From Faecalicatena contorta (GTDB lineage: Bacteria; Bacillota; Clostridia; Lachnospirales; Lachnospiraceae), in NCBI RefSeq assembly GCF_021531895.1, contig NZ_JAFBIX010000005.1, positions 51,406-115,405 of the forward strand: a stretch of 64,000 bases of DNA. The letters are read 5' to 3'. Below are positions 35,684 to 45,276 of the stretch, one piece after another. Position 1 is the stretch's first letter. The number at the start of each line of letters is the position of its first letter. Made by a program: the position numbers and the translations under genes. The notes below the pieces were generated by a model. The model saw only the letters and a list, made by a program, of their open reading frames with translations. It did not search any database and had not been told where the DNA came from.

Positions 35684-37015
35684 TTTCTCCTCCATCACGC
35701 TCATGTAAGCCGGACGTATAATCTTATCTGTGCAGATCAATTCTTCGATGCGATGTGCACTCCAGCCGACAATCCTTGCGATTGCAAATATCGCTGTGTA
35801 TAATTCCTGTGGAATTCCAAGCATATCGTACACAAATCCACTGTAGAAGTCTACATTCGGGCTGACTCCTTTGAATATATGGCGTTTCTTGGCAATCAGC
35901 TCCGGAGCAAGCTCCTCTATATTTTCATAAAGTGTCAGATCTTCTTCTCTTCCTTTTTCTTTTGCAAGCTGCTTCACATATTGCTTGAACACTCTTTCTC
36001 TCGGATCAGACAGCGAGTAGACTGCATGGCCGATTCCATAGACCAGCCCCTTCCGGTCAAATGCCTGCTTATCAATAATCTTATTCAGATAGGCTGCTAC
36101 TTCCTCTTTATCCGCATAATCTTTTACATTTTCCCGGATATTTTCCATCATTTCCATGACCTTAATATTCGCTCCTCCATGTTTTGGCCCTTTCAGGGAG
36201 GACATTGCTGCTGCTATCGTAGAGTAGGTATCCGATCCGGAAGAAGTTACGACTCTCGTTGTAAAAGTAGAATTGTTTCCTCCTCCATGCTCCATATGGA
36301 GAATCAATGCAGTATCCAGAACTTTTGCTTCTGTCGGCGTATACTTCATATCCGGACGTAACATTCGAAGAAGATTTTCTGCGGTAGACAGCTCTGGATC
36401 AGGATTGTGAATATACATACTCTGATTATTTTCATAATGGTTGTATGCATGATAACCATACACAGCAAGCAGCGGGAATTCGCTAATCAACTGGATACAT
36501 TGCCGAAGGGAATTGCTGACACTGATATCTTTCGCATTCTTATCATAAGAAGCCAGGGTCAGAATGCTCCTTGTCATAGAATTCATGATATCCTCAGATG
36601 GTGCTTTCATAATGACATCCCTGGTAAAATTGGTCGGCAGCGTCCGGCATCTTCCGATGATATCACGAAATGTTGCCTCTTCTACCTTTGAAGGCAGTTC
36701 GCCCATCAGCAGTAGATAAGCAATCTTTTCGAATCCCATCTGATTCGGTCCCAGACTGTGAATCAGATTCTCCACCTTATATCCTCTGTACCACAGCTCT
36801 CCATCACAGGGAACCTTTTTATTGCCTTCTATACGTGTTGATACAATCTTTGATATCTTCGTAAGTCCTGTCAGAACACCATTTCCATTCTCATCACGCA
36901 GGCCTCTGTTTACACCATACTCATCATACAGGCGCCGGTCAATGTTATCATTTTTACGGCAGATATCTTCTTCTCGTTTTGTATAATCATTCATCAATTC
37001 CATCATCTCTGTCAT
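35669..37015 (-). CDS. Citrate synthase, paralogue 2
   Basis: 448 residues, strongly similar along its length to the enzyme at 31400-32770. Catalytic His in KGPKHGGAN, His in GIGHAVYSLSDPRE and Asp in NVDFYSGFVY are all retained. The start is uncertain: ATG 37015 overlaps the MarR gene by 29 bases, and an ATG at 36994 gives an ATGA overlap. Translational coupling to the upstream MarR-type regulator suggests the two are co-expressed. The last codons contain the tetR promoter. Confidence 0.94.
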   Translation of the reverse strand: MTEMMELMNDYTKREEDICRKNDNIDRRLYDEYGVNRGLRDENGNGVLTGLTKISKIVSTRIEGNKKVPCDGELWYRGYKVENLIHSLGPNQMGFEKIAYLLLMGELPSKVEEATFRDIIGRCRTLPTNFTRDVIMKAPSEDIMNSMTRSILTLASYDKNAKDISVSNSLRQCIQLISEFPLLAVYGYHAYNHYENNQSMYIHNPDPELSTAENLLRMLRPDMKYTPTEAKVLDTALILHMEHGGGNNSTFTTRVVTSSGSDTYSTIAAAMSSLKGPKHGGANIKVMEMMENIRENVKDYADKEEVAAYLNKIIDKQAFDRKGLVYGIGHAVYSLSDPRERVFKQYVKQLAKEKGREEDLTLYENIEELAPELIAKKRHIFKGVSPNVDFYSGFVYDMLGIPQELYTAIFAIARIVGWSAHRIEELICTDKIIRPAYMSVMEEKLTIE

Positions 37016-37505
37016 TTTCTTCCGACACCTCCATTTCTTCTATCTTACTGGTCATAACGGTATCCAGTTGTTTCATCAGCTGTAGTAATTTAATCAGATT
37101 CTCTTTTCCAAACGCTTCGATTACTTTTCCATAATAATCTTTCAGACAGGCTTCTTGTCTGGCAAGCAGACTGCTTCCCGTATCTGTTATTGTGACATAG
37201 GTCCCTTCTTTTCCACTTCCATCATGGGACCACAGAACCAGCCCCCGGTCTTTTAATTCCGTTATCATCTTGGAAGTCTGCCGAATGGTCATCTGCATCT
37301 TATCAGACAGATCTTTTAAATAAGTCCTTCCTTCATATATGATAGAACTCTTACTCTCTGAAGCAATCATATGCAGAGCAATGTATTCGGCCAAGGTCAT
37401 TTCACAAAAAAGTTCTCGGATTTTACCCCTGTTCATCAGATAATGTCGATATATCAGTTCATTCGAAAGCTCTGCTACTTCATTATTCTCTAATAAGTTC
37501 TTCAT
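36987..37505 (-). CDS. MarR-family transcriptional regulator
   Basis: 172 residues. The winged helix is clear: YLKDLSDKMQMTIRQTSKMI is the DNA-reading region, followed by the wing ELKDRGLVLWSHDGSGKEGTY. The C-terminal helices LLKLLQLMKQLDTVM form the dimer interface. GGAGTGATAG precedes the ATG. It overlaps citrate synthase 2, so it may control that gene or respond to a metabolite near it. No operator was recognised in the short gap before groEL. Confidence 0.88.
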   Translation of the reverse strand: MKNLLENNEVAELSNELIYRHYLMNRGKIRELFCEMTLAEYIALHMIASESKSSIIYEGRTYLKDLSDKMQMTIRQTSKMITELKDRGLVLWSHDGSGKEGTYVTITDTGSSLLARQEACLKDYYGKVIEAFGKENLIKLLQLMKQLDTVMTSKIEEMEVSEENDRDDGIDE

Positions 37506-37554
37506 ACATCTATCACTCCGAATCAGCTATCTTTTATCGGTCTTCATATTTATC

Positions 37555-39195
<1,641 letters not shown>

Positions 39196-39202
39196 TCAAA
39201 AT

Positions 39203-39487
39203 CTATTCTACAATTGCCATAATATCGCTCTGATCTACAATAATATACTCTTCATCATCTATCTTAACTTCTGTTCCGGCATATTGAGAATATATAACTT
39301 TATCCCCTTCTTTTACCTGCATACCGCTACATTTTTCGTCGTCTCCCTTTCCAGGTCCAACCGCGATTACAACTGCATCCTGTGGTTTTTCTTTGGCACT
39401 GTCTGGCAGGATAATTCCAGATTGTGTCTTCTCTTCTGCTTCCTGTTGCTGCAAAATAACTCTGTTTCCTAATGGTCTTAATTTCAT
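39203..39487 (-). CDS. groES: Co-chaperonin GroES
   Basis: 94 residues, standard size. KLRPLGNRVILQQ at the N-terminus, the mobile loop EEKTQSGIILPDSAKEKPQ and the C-terminal IVDQSDIMAIVE are typical. First gene of the groES-groEL operon, preceded by a CIRCE operator, so it is under HrcA heat-shock control. Confidence 0.98.
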   Translation of the reverse strand: MKLRPLGNRVILQQQEAEEKTQSGIILPDSAKEKPQDAVVIAVGPGKGDDEKCSGMQVKEGDKVIYSQYAGTEVKIDDEEYIIVDQSDIMAIVE

Positions 39488-39512
39488 TACAATAACCTGC
39501 CTTTCATTTTTG

Positions 39513-39539
39513 TCAGCACTCTTTCTATCCGAGTGCCAG
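39513..39539. promoter_or_regulatory. CIRCE element (HrcA operator)
   Basis: TCAGCACTC, 9-base spacer, GAGTGCCAG; consensus TTAGCACTC-N9-GAGTGCTAA. The inner 7 bases of both arms are exact. It lies 26 bases before the groES start codon, the classical location. Confidence 0.92.
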
Positions 39540-39704
39540 GTTTAGTTTAAAAAATATATTACTCCTCGCGAAGTAATTATTTTAATTTTAAACTATTTAT
39601 TTTTAAAGTATTATATCACTTGTTTTTTCTTTGTCAACAGAGTTTATACTTTTTTTAAAAATAAAAATGCAAAGCATATTTTTATACCTTGCATTTTCAT
39701 CAGA

Positions 39705-40136
39705 CTATATGATATTTTCTATATTACTTTTTATCTTCAAGGAAACTTCCAGAAATACCCGAAGTTCTTCTTCTGATATTCCCTGCAGAATCTGTCGGTT
39801 CATCTCTTCTCTTCTTTTTGCCATCTCTGCAACAATCTCTTTCGCAGAATCCAGTACTTCATAATGCACATATCTACGATCATTTTCGTCTGGAATCGCC
39901 ATAATAAACTTCCGCCTACACAGACTGTCAACCGCCTGTGAGATATGGCCCCTGTTCATCATTAATTGTGTATGGATATCCGTGGGAGTGTTATGGCTAC
40001 CGCAACGGGATAAGAAATACAAAATCTCTAATTCTGCTTTTTTCAAGTCATATTTCTGGCGTAATTCTATACTTTGTTCATCCAACAGTTTCTTAAACTG
40101 TCCGCCTTGCAAGATAGATTCCATCTGTCCGTCCAT
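39705..40136 (-). CDS. MarR-family transcriptional regulator
   Basis: 143 residues. ELEILYFLSRCGSHNTPTDIHTQL leads into the recognition region MNRGHISQAVDSLCRRKFI, then the wing IPDENDRRYVHYEV. C-terminal helices complete the dimerisation fold. It is monocistronic with short flanks and its targets are not evident. It is unlike the MarR at 36987, so it is not a recent duplicate. Confidence 0.85.
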   Translation of the reverse strand: MDGQMESILQGGQFKKLLDEQSIELRQKYDLKKAELEILYFLSRCGSHNTPTDIHTQLMMNRGHISQAVDSLCRRKFIMAIPDENDRRYVHYEVLDSAKEIVAEMAKRREEMNRQILQGISEEELRVFLEVSLKIKSNIENII

Positions 40137-40235
40137 AACATCACCTACTTTTTCAAATATTAAGTATCATTTTATCAAATAAGAGAATGTAAGGCAATAA
40201 AGGACTTGTGAATATTTATGCTCAAGAATAACAAG

Positions 40236-42161
40236 CTATTCTCTTTTTTCCCACTTTACTTCTGCTTTCTTGCCATAATGCGCCAGCCCAACATAATACA
40301 CTGTCCCTTCCATCTGTGCATCATACTTCTTTTCCTTCGCCTGCCGTATTGCATCCAGCGCCAATTCTTCCAGACTCTGTGACCTGTCTCTGGTATATTT
40401 GAATTCCAGTATCATATGTGGCAGTTCTGGTTTTCTGGCATAAAGGAGAATATCTCCCCTTCCCATTCCACTCTCCCGGTTACTTTGCACATCATAATAT
40501 GGATGCAGAAAAGTACACATTCCTAGCATCATCATATGATAGCTGTTCTCACTTTTTAAATCATGACAGGATGGCAGATCCTTTAGAATCCACTGATATT
40601 CTTCTGCGAATCTCTCCATAGCCTCTGTTCTCAGATTCAAGAGCATCAGGTCAATATGTCCTTCTTCTACCTGCATATAAAATGCTGTAAGTTCCTGAAA
40701 AGCCTTCCACACTTCATAATTTGGAATCCGAAGCTTATAGATTCCTTCACTTAATTCCTCCTGGACCGTTACCATCCCTGCGTTGATTAACAGTCCCCAA
40801 AGAGAAGCATCATCCTGCTTCTCATAATATGCCATTGACAGTTCTGCACTAACAGTTGCTGTTCCTTTTTCAATCAATTCATTATAGCCACGGGAAAAAG
40901 ATTCGCCCCGCTGCGCAAGTGCATTTTTAATGATACTGTTCTCACTGGTATTCAGCCAATAGGCTTCTAGCTTCTTTCTGGATGCATAACATGTTACCGA
41001 CCACGGATTATATACCTCCTCTGTACCGAACAGATATCCATCATACATTGCCTTAATATCACTTGAAAATTCCAGTTCACAATATTGCAAAAGTGCTTTG
41101 ACTTCCTTCTCTGAGAATCCAAAGCATTCTGCATATTCCGGATCCTTTACCGTACAGACAACCAGATTATTGAGTCCGGAAAATATATTCTCCTTGGCAA
41201 CACGCTGCACTCCAGTCAACATCGCTTTTTCAAGAGACGGATTCCCTTTGAGCGAAGAGCTTAAAAGTTCTGCCAGTACGCCACGTATATTCTCATAATA
41301 TCCGCTATCATTTGCAGAAATAAATGGTGTATCATATTCATCTATAAGAAGGTATACCTTTTTCTCATAATATAATTCCAGCAAATAACATAATACAGAA
41401 ACCGATGCAACAAGATAATTTCTCCCCTCATCATCCATTTCCCTCTGGCAAAGACAGCGATATATCCTCTGTGCCTGCGCATTCTGCTCCTTGGGCAATC
41501 GCGCTTCCTTCCATACAAATGAATACCGCTGATATTCTTTTTGAATCACATCACATAACTTATACAACATCTCGTTCGCCGAACTGCCCTTGACATTCAG
41601 AAATGACAGAAATATGACCGGATGTTCATTCATCTCTTCCATGACATAGCTTTCGGTAACTCTGGTCCCTGCAAACACATCGCCGGAATATTTTGTACAA
41701 TCCAGGAATTCAGCCAACATGGACATATTTAATGTCTTCCCGAATCTTCTGGGGCGCGTGACCAGCGTGATCTGATACCAGGATTCCAGGAATTCCTCTA
41801 TCATCTTCGTCTTATCCACATAATATCCACCTTTTTCACGTAAACTACGAAAATTCTGTTCTCCAATTACCAGCTTTTTCCTGATATTCTTCCGCGACTT
41901 CTTATGCTGCGCCTGATAGGATACCATATTCTCGCACAACACGCCATACCTTGCTGCCGGTGCTCTTCCAAAGAGTTCATCCATCGAACAATCCAGCACA
42001 TCTCGAATCCTCTCTAATGTCTCCAGATCCGGTGATCTCTTTCCTGATTCGTAATTCGTATAAGTGGAACGGGAAATATTCAACTTTTCTGCCATCTCTG
42101 CCTGCGTATATCCCCTTACTCTGCGCAGATGCATCAAATACTCATGAAATTTCGTTTTCAT
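40236..42161 (-). CDS. XRE helix-turn-helix fused to AAA-ATPase-like / PD-(D/E)XK nuclease protein
   Basis: 641 residues in three parts. Residues 1-65 are an XRE-type helix-turn-helix (RRVRGYTQAEMAEKLNISRSTYTNYESGKRSP as the core). About 90-380 is the AAA-ATPase-like (DUF1703-linked) domain: YYVDKTKMIEEFL, a Walker-A-like RPRRFGKTLNMSM, and the acidic LLIDEYDTPF. About 470-640 is a PD-(D/E)XK nuclease-like domain with ILLYARKPELPHMILEFKYTRD at its core. Such AAA/nuclease proteins are common in gut Bacteroidetes and Clostridia and are of unknown biological role. The N-terminal HTH is an unusual addition. Confidence 0.88.
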   Translation of the reverse strand: MKTKFHEYLMHLRRVRGYTQAEMAEKLNISRSTYTNYESGKRSPDLETLERIRDVLDCSMDELFGRAPAARYGVLCENMVSYQAQHKKSRKNIRKKLVIGEQNFRSLREKGGYYVDKTKMIEEFLESWYQITLVTRPRRFGKTLNMSMLAEFLDCTKYSGDVFAGTRVTESYVMEEMNEHPVIFLSFLNVKGSSANEMLYKLCDVIQKEYQRYSFVWKEARLPKEQNAQAQRIYRCLCQREMDDEGRNYLVASVSVLCYLLELYYEKKVYLLIDEYDTPFISANDSGYYENIRGVLAELLSSSLKGNPSLEKAMLTGVQRVAKENIFSGLNNLVVCTVKDPEYAECFGFSEKEVKALLQYCELEFSSDIKAMYDGYLFGTEEVYNPWSVTCYASRKKLEAYWLNTSENSIIKNALAQRGESFSRGYNELIEKGTATVSAELSMAYYEKQDDASLWGLLINAGMVTVQEELSEGIYKLRIPNYEVWKAFQELTAFYMQVEEGHIDLMLLNLRTEAMERFAEEYQWILKDLPSCHDLKSENSYHMMMLGMCTFLHPYYDVQSNRESGMGRGDILLYARKPELPHMILEFKYTRDRSQSLEELALDAIRQAKEKKYDAQMEGTVYYVGLAHYGKKAEVKWEKRE

Positions 42162-42322
42162 GTCCGAATCAACTCCCTTTGTACTTTCCTAAAGTATAAC
42201 ATGTAATGTTTCACATCGCAACATTATGTCGTGTCGTATTGCAACATTTTATTGTAAAAAAATACAGCAAAAAAATCACCGCCCCCAACGCTCTCATGTC
42301 GCCAAAAACAGTGATTCCTAAG

Positions 42323-42395
42323 TGCGCGATCAGGGGTTCGAACCCTGGACACCCTGATTAAGAGTCAGGTGCTCTACCAACTGAGCTAATCGCGC
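42323..42395 (-). tRNA. tRNA-Lys (anticodon CTT)
   Basis: 73 bases. Acceptor GCGCGAT / ATCGCGC, a D-arm with GCTCAGTTGGTAGAGC, anticodon stem CCTGA / TCAGG with 7-base loop CTCTTAA (anticodon CTT at plus-strand 42360-42362), and T-arm with GGTTCGAACCC. The discriminator is A and no CCA is encoded. Confidence 0.97.
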
Positions 42396-42438
42396 ATCTA
42401 CTATTGATTTTTATTGCGTCTTCCGTAACGCAATTTAT

Positions 42439-42467
42439 ATTATATAATAGCATTCTGAAAAAAGCAA
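42439..42467 (-). promoter_or_regulatory. Promoter of tRNA-Lys
   Basis: Minus strand: TTGCTT (42462-42467), 17-base spacer and a perfect TATAAT (42439-42444), about 45 bases upstream of the mature tRNA 5' end. A 7-bp inverted repeat (42413-42419 / 42428-42434) in the 5' leader may help processing. Confidence 0.65.
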
Positions 42468-42536
42468 GTGTTTTTTTATATTTTTTTCATATATTTGCAT
42501 TTTCCTTCATATACTAGTGGAGGGAGGCGTATTGTT

Positions 42537-43052
42537 ATGAAATTTTTATCAAAATATATTGACGCAAAAGACAAGCCTTATATACTTATCGTAATTGTTC
42601 TGGGCTGTCTGAATCACTTTTTATATGATATTTCTGGAAAACTGGCAGGGGTCGCCATATTCTGTCCGGTAAATGAATCTACCTGGGAACATTTGAAGCT
42701 TTTGTTCTTTCCTTTTCTTTTCGTATCTGTTTCCCAGTATTTTAAATTTCACTTCCATACAATTCGTTTCTTCTATTATCGTTTTATCGCTGCTCTATGC
42801 GGAATACTTTCTATTATTGTATTATTTTACACGTATACAGGAGTCATAGGACAACATTTTCTCTTCGTTGATCTTCTTATCTTTATTTTTAGTGTTTTTC
42901 TCTCCTTCTCCATCTGTCATTATCTACAGCAAAGAGAACTTACGCTTCCTTCACAGACTATCGTATTTTCTCTTTGGATTCTGGTATCCATGAGTTTCTT
43001 TGCTTTTACCTGCTTTCCACCAGATATTCCTCTGTTTTTTCCTACACTCTGA
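42537..43052 (+). CDS. DUF6512-like integral membrane protein
   Basis: 171 residues from the ATG preceded by GGAGGGAGG nine bases upstream; a longer frame before it has no support. Five or so membrane helices; the segment NHFLYDISGKLAGVAIFCPVNESTWEHLK resembles DUF6512 proteins (core: CPVNESTWEHLKL). Function unknown. Its stop codon lies within a sequence identical to the anticodon arm of the nearby tRNA-Lys. Confidence 0.75.
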   Translation: MKFLSKYIDAKDKPYILIVIVLGCLNHFLYDISGKLAGVAIFCPVNESTWEHLKLLFFPFLFVSVSQYFKFHFHTIRFFYYRFIAALCGILSIIVLFYTYTGVIGQHFLFVDLLIFIFSVFLSFSICHYLQQRELTLPSQTIVFSLWILVSMSFFAFTCFPPDIPLFFPTL

Positions 43053-43069
43053 CTCTTAATCAGGGTGTC
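43049..43069 (+). repeat. tRNA-Lys anticodon-arm copy (inverted repeat with 42348-42368)
   Basis: 21 bases identical to the anticodon stem-loop and 3' flank of the tRNA-Lys gene (plus-strand 42348-42368), in the opposite orientation. It starts in the stop region of the DUF6512-like gene. With one wobble pair the sequence 43046-43069 can fold as a longer hairpin whose 7-base loop is the tRNA's CTCTTAA. Confidence 0.75.
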
Positions 43070-43102
43070 AACGAATTTATTTCACAATCCACAAATCCGC
43101 AA

Positions 43103-43130
43103 TGCATTTTTCAGATAACTGTAGTATAAT
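43103..43130 (+). promoter_or_regulatory. Candidate promoter of the ATC hydrolase operon
   Basis: A perfect TATAAT (43125-43130) with TG one step upstream (TGTAG) and a weak TGCATT at 43103-43108, 16 bases away. It is about 45 bases before the ATG of the ATC hydrolase. Confidence 0.5.
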
Positions 43131-43173
43131 TGTGTTGGTACTTTATTACGTTACAAGAAAGGAGCGTGGGATT

Positions 43174-43875
43174 ATGGAAAATAAACCTGTTCAATGTAAG
43201 ATAGAGCACCATGCAGTTTTATTTGCACTCTTTGCAAAACACGCAATCGAATTATGCGGTGAAAAAGGGAAAGAAGCAATTCTTACCGGAATGACTACCT
43301 ATGGCAACGAACGAGGTGCCCGTATGGCTGCCAACGCAATTGCCCATGGAGACCCGCTGACAACTATGACCAATCAGGCATATGGTGAATGGAAACCCGA
43401 TTACAACGGTCAGATGGAATTTGGACAATTACGTACAGAACCGACACTTCAGACCTACATATCCAAATGCGCCTGGTGTGATGCCTGGAAAAAACACGGA
43501 TTGACCGAATACGGCAAATTTTATTGTGTCAATGTTGACAATGCAGTTTACCAGGGATTCCGTTCTGATTTTGTCTGCACTCCAACTGCCACTTCCATGA
43601 GCTGGGGCGGAGAAAGATGTGAATTTGACTGGGGATATCCCCTGACACCTGATGAGGTCACTCAGCTCGCAGAAAAGAAAAAAGAGCTTGGAACTTCCTG
43701 CATGAAAGATTTTAATTTTCACACTGCTCATATCAAGCACACAATCAGCAAGACATTAATCGATACTCTTGGTAAAGACGGGCAAAAAGCTGTTGATCTG
43801 GCATTGAAGGATTATGCCGACACCTTCGGTCAGGAATATCTGGATGTCCTGGAAAATGTTTATCCGGCAGAGTAA
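43174..43875 (+). CDS. L-2-amino-thiazoline-4-carboxylic acid (ATC) hydrolase family protein
   Basis: 233 residues from the ATG after AAGAAAGGAGCGTGGG. The family hallmarks visible are the helical N-terminus (FAKHAIELCGEKGKEAI), the conserved MTTYGNERGARMA, Cys-rich SKCAWCDAWKKHGL, and CEFDWG. ATC hydrolases open 2-amino-thiazoline-4-carboxylate towards N-carbamoyl-cysteine in Pseudomonas. Most family members are of unverified substrate. It is followed 32 bases later by an M20 amidohydrolase, a match to the two-step ATC-to-cysteine logic. Confidence 0.85.
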   Translation: MENKPVQCKIEHHAVLFALFAKHAIELCGEKGKEAILTGMTTYGNERGARMAANAIAHGDPLTTMTNQAYGEWKPDYNGQMEFGQLRTEPTLQTYISKCAWCDAWKKHGLTEYGKFYCVNVDNAVYQGFRSDFVCTPTATSMSWGGERCEFDWGYPLTPDEVTQLAEKKKELGTSCMKDFNFHTAHIKHTISKTLIDTLGKDGQKAVDLALKDYADTFGQEYLDVLENVYPAE

Positions 43876-43907
43876 TTAAAAACACATTAACTACAAGGAG
43901 GTATGAC

Positions 43908-45197
43908 ATGAACCATGAAGCAGATGCGACGAACATTATCGCATCCTGGATTGACCAACATGAGCCAGAACTAATCGAAACCGCCAGCTACCTCTTCCAA
44001 CATCCGGAACTCGCCTACCAGGAAACTCTTTCCTCCAGATATCTGGCAGAATACCTGGAAGGTCATGGATTCGAAGTCACATATAAAACAGCCGACATTG
44101 AGACCGCATTTACCGCTGTATGGCATAGTACTCCTGTTCAAGAAAAACCAATTATTGGATTCCTTGCAGAATACGATGCGCTTGCAGAACTGGGACATGC
44201 CTGTGGGCACAATCTTCTCGGCACCGGAGTCTGTGCTGCAGCCTGCGCATTAAAAGCAGATATGAAAAAAAATCATACACCTGGAACGATCCGCGTGTAT
44301 GGTTGTCCGGCAGAAGAGATCATGTCCGGCAAGATAAAAATGAATGAGAAAAGGGTATTCGATGACTTGGATGTAGCCGTCATGTGGCATCCATTCGACC
44401 GAAACCGTATAAGCAACGATATCTGGCAATCTCAGGATATCAAAAACTACACATTCCACGGCATCAGCGCCCACGCTTCCAAGGCACCGGAAGCTGGTAG
44501 AAGCGCACTGGATGCAGCGGAACTTATGAATATTGGCGTCAATTATCTAAGAGAACACGTCCCCGGTGACGTCCGTATGCACTATGCATACATCGATAAC
44601 GGCTTGCCGGCAAATGTCGTTCCCGACTTTGCCAAGACCAATTATTTCATCCGATCCGCCAAACGTGCCCGTACCGAAGATGCAAGCATCCGAGTCGACA
44701 ATTGCGCCAGAGGCGCTGCCATGATGACTGGAACATCCGTCGACATTGAACTGGTCGGAAGTTGCAAAGAGATGAAAGTCAACCGTCCATTGACCGAGAT
44801 CTACTACAAAGCCATGACTCAGATTCCGACCCCTGAATATACAGAAGAAGAACTCGCCTTTGCCGCAGATATTACCCGCGAGGCAGGCCTTCAAAATAAC
44901 GGTATCTACTTCACCGGATTAGAACCACTGGAAGACGAACCAGTCCCCATATCCATTGGAACAGACGCTTCCGAAGTAAGCCATACCGTTCCCCTCATCA
45001 CAATCAGCGCAGCAACCATGTGCAAAGGCACACCACTGCACCACTGGGCAGCCGCCAAACAAGCCGGAATGAGCATCGGCCACAAAGGAATGCTGTACGC
45101 TGCAAGATGCATGGCAGAAGGAACAAAATTATTACTTGAGAAACCAGAAAATTTACAAAAAGTATGGAAGTATCATTTGGGTACACCCCATTTATAA
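43908..45197 (+). CDS. M20-family amidohydrolase (AbgB / aminobenzoyl-glutamate hydrolase-like)
   Basis: 429 residues. M20 dimetal ligands are seen in EYDALAELGHACGHNLLG and in YGCPAEEI, and the late ligand region is TMCKGTPLHHWAA. The dimerisation domain insert lies at about 185-300 (FHGISAHASKAPEAGRSALDA). AAGGAGGT is 6 bases from the ATG. It would hydrolyse an N-acyl, N-carbamoyl or N-aminobenzoyl amino acid. It is probably co-transcribed with the ATC hydrolase. The specific substrate cannot be told from sequence. Confidence 0.9.
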   Translation: MNHEADATNIIASWIDQHEPELIETASYLFQHPELAYQETLSSRYLAEYLEGHGFEVTYKTADIETAFTAVWHSTPVQEKPIIGFLAEYDALAELGHACGHNLLGTGVCAAACALKADMKKNHTPGTIRVYGCPAEEIMSGKIKMNEKRVFDDLDVAVMWHPFDRNRISNDIWQSQDIKNYTFHGISAHASKAPEAGRSALDAAELMNIGVNYLREHVPGDVRMHYAYIDNGLPANVVPDFAKTNYFIRSAKRARTEDASIRVDNCARGAAMMTGTSVDIELVGSCKEMKVNRPLTEIYYKAMTQIPTPEYTEEELAFAADITREAGLQNNGIYFTGLEPLEDEPVPISIGTDASEVSHTVPLITISAATMCKGTPLHHWAAAKQAGMSIGHKGMLYAARCMAEGTKLLLEKPENLQKVWKYHLGTPHL

Positions 45198-45221
45198 AAA
45201 AGTGACACCACAAATGTTAAA

Positions 45222-45258
45222 TGGGGACGTAGTAAAATTGCATTTTACTACGTCCCCA
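45222..45258. terminator. Perfect 17-bp hairpin between amidohydrolase and proC
   Basis: Arms 45222-45238 and 45242-45258 pair without mismatch around a 3-base loop; each arm starts or ends with GGGGACG / CGTCCCC. It directly precedes the AAAGGAGG ribosome binding site of proC. It has no U-tract after the stem, so it could block read-through, stabilise mRNA or mask the proC start region. It resembles the GGGACGG inverted repeat at 4788. Confidence 0.6.
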
Positions 45259-45276
45259 ATAAAGGAGGTACATAAT

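Noticed and set aside
43049..43069. The tRNA-Lys fragment as proof of a prophage or island boundary.
   Set aside because: The copy is inverted, not direct, covers the anticodon arm and not the 3' end, and there is no integrase nearby.
45136..45276. An N-terminal extension of proC of 47 residues.
   Set aside because: It would translate the end of the amidohydrolase gene out of frame and the perfect hairpin; the ATG at 45277 has an ideal ribosome binding site.
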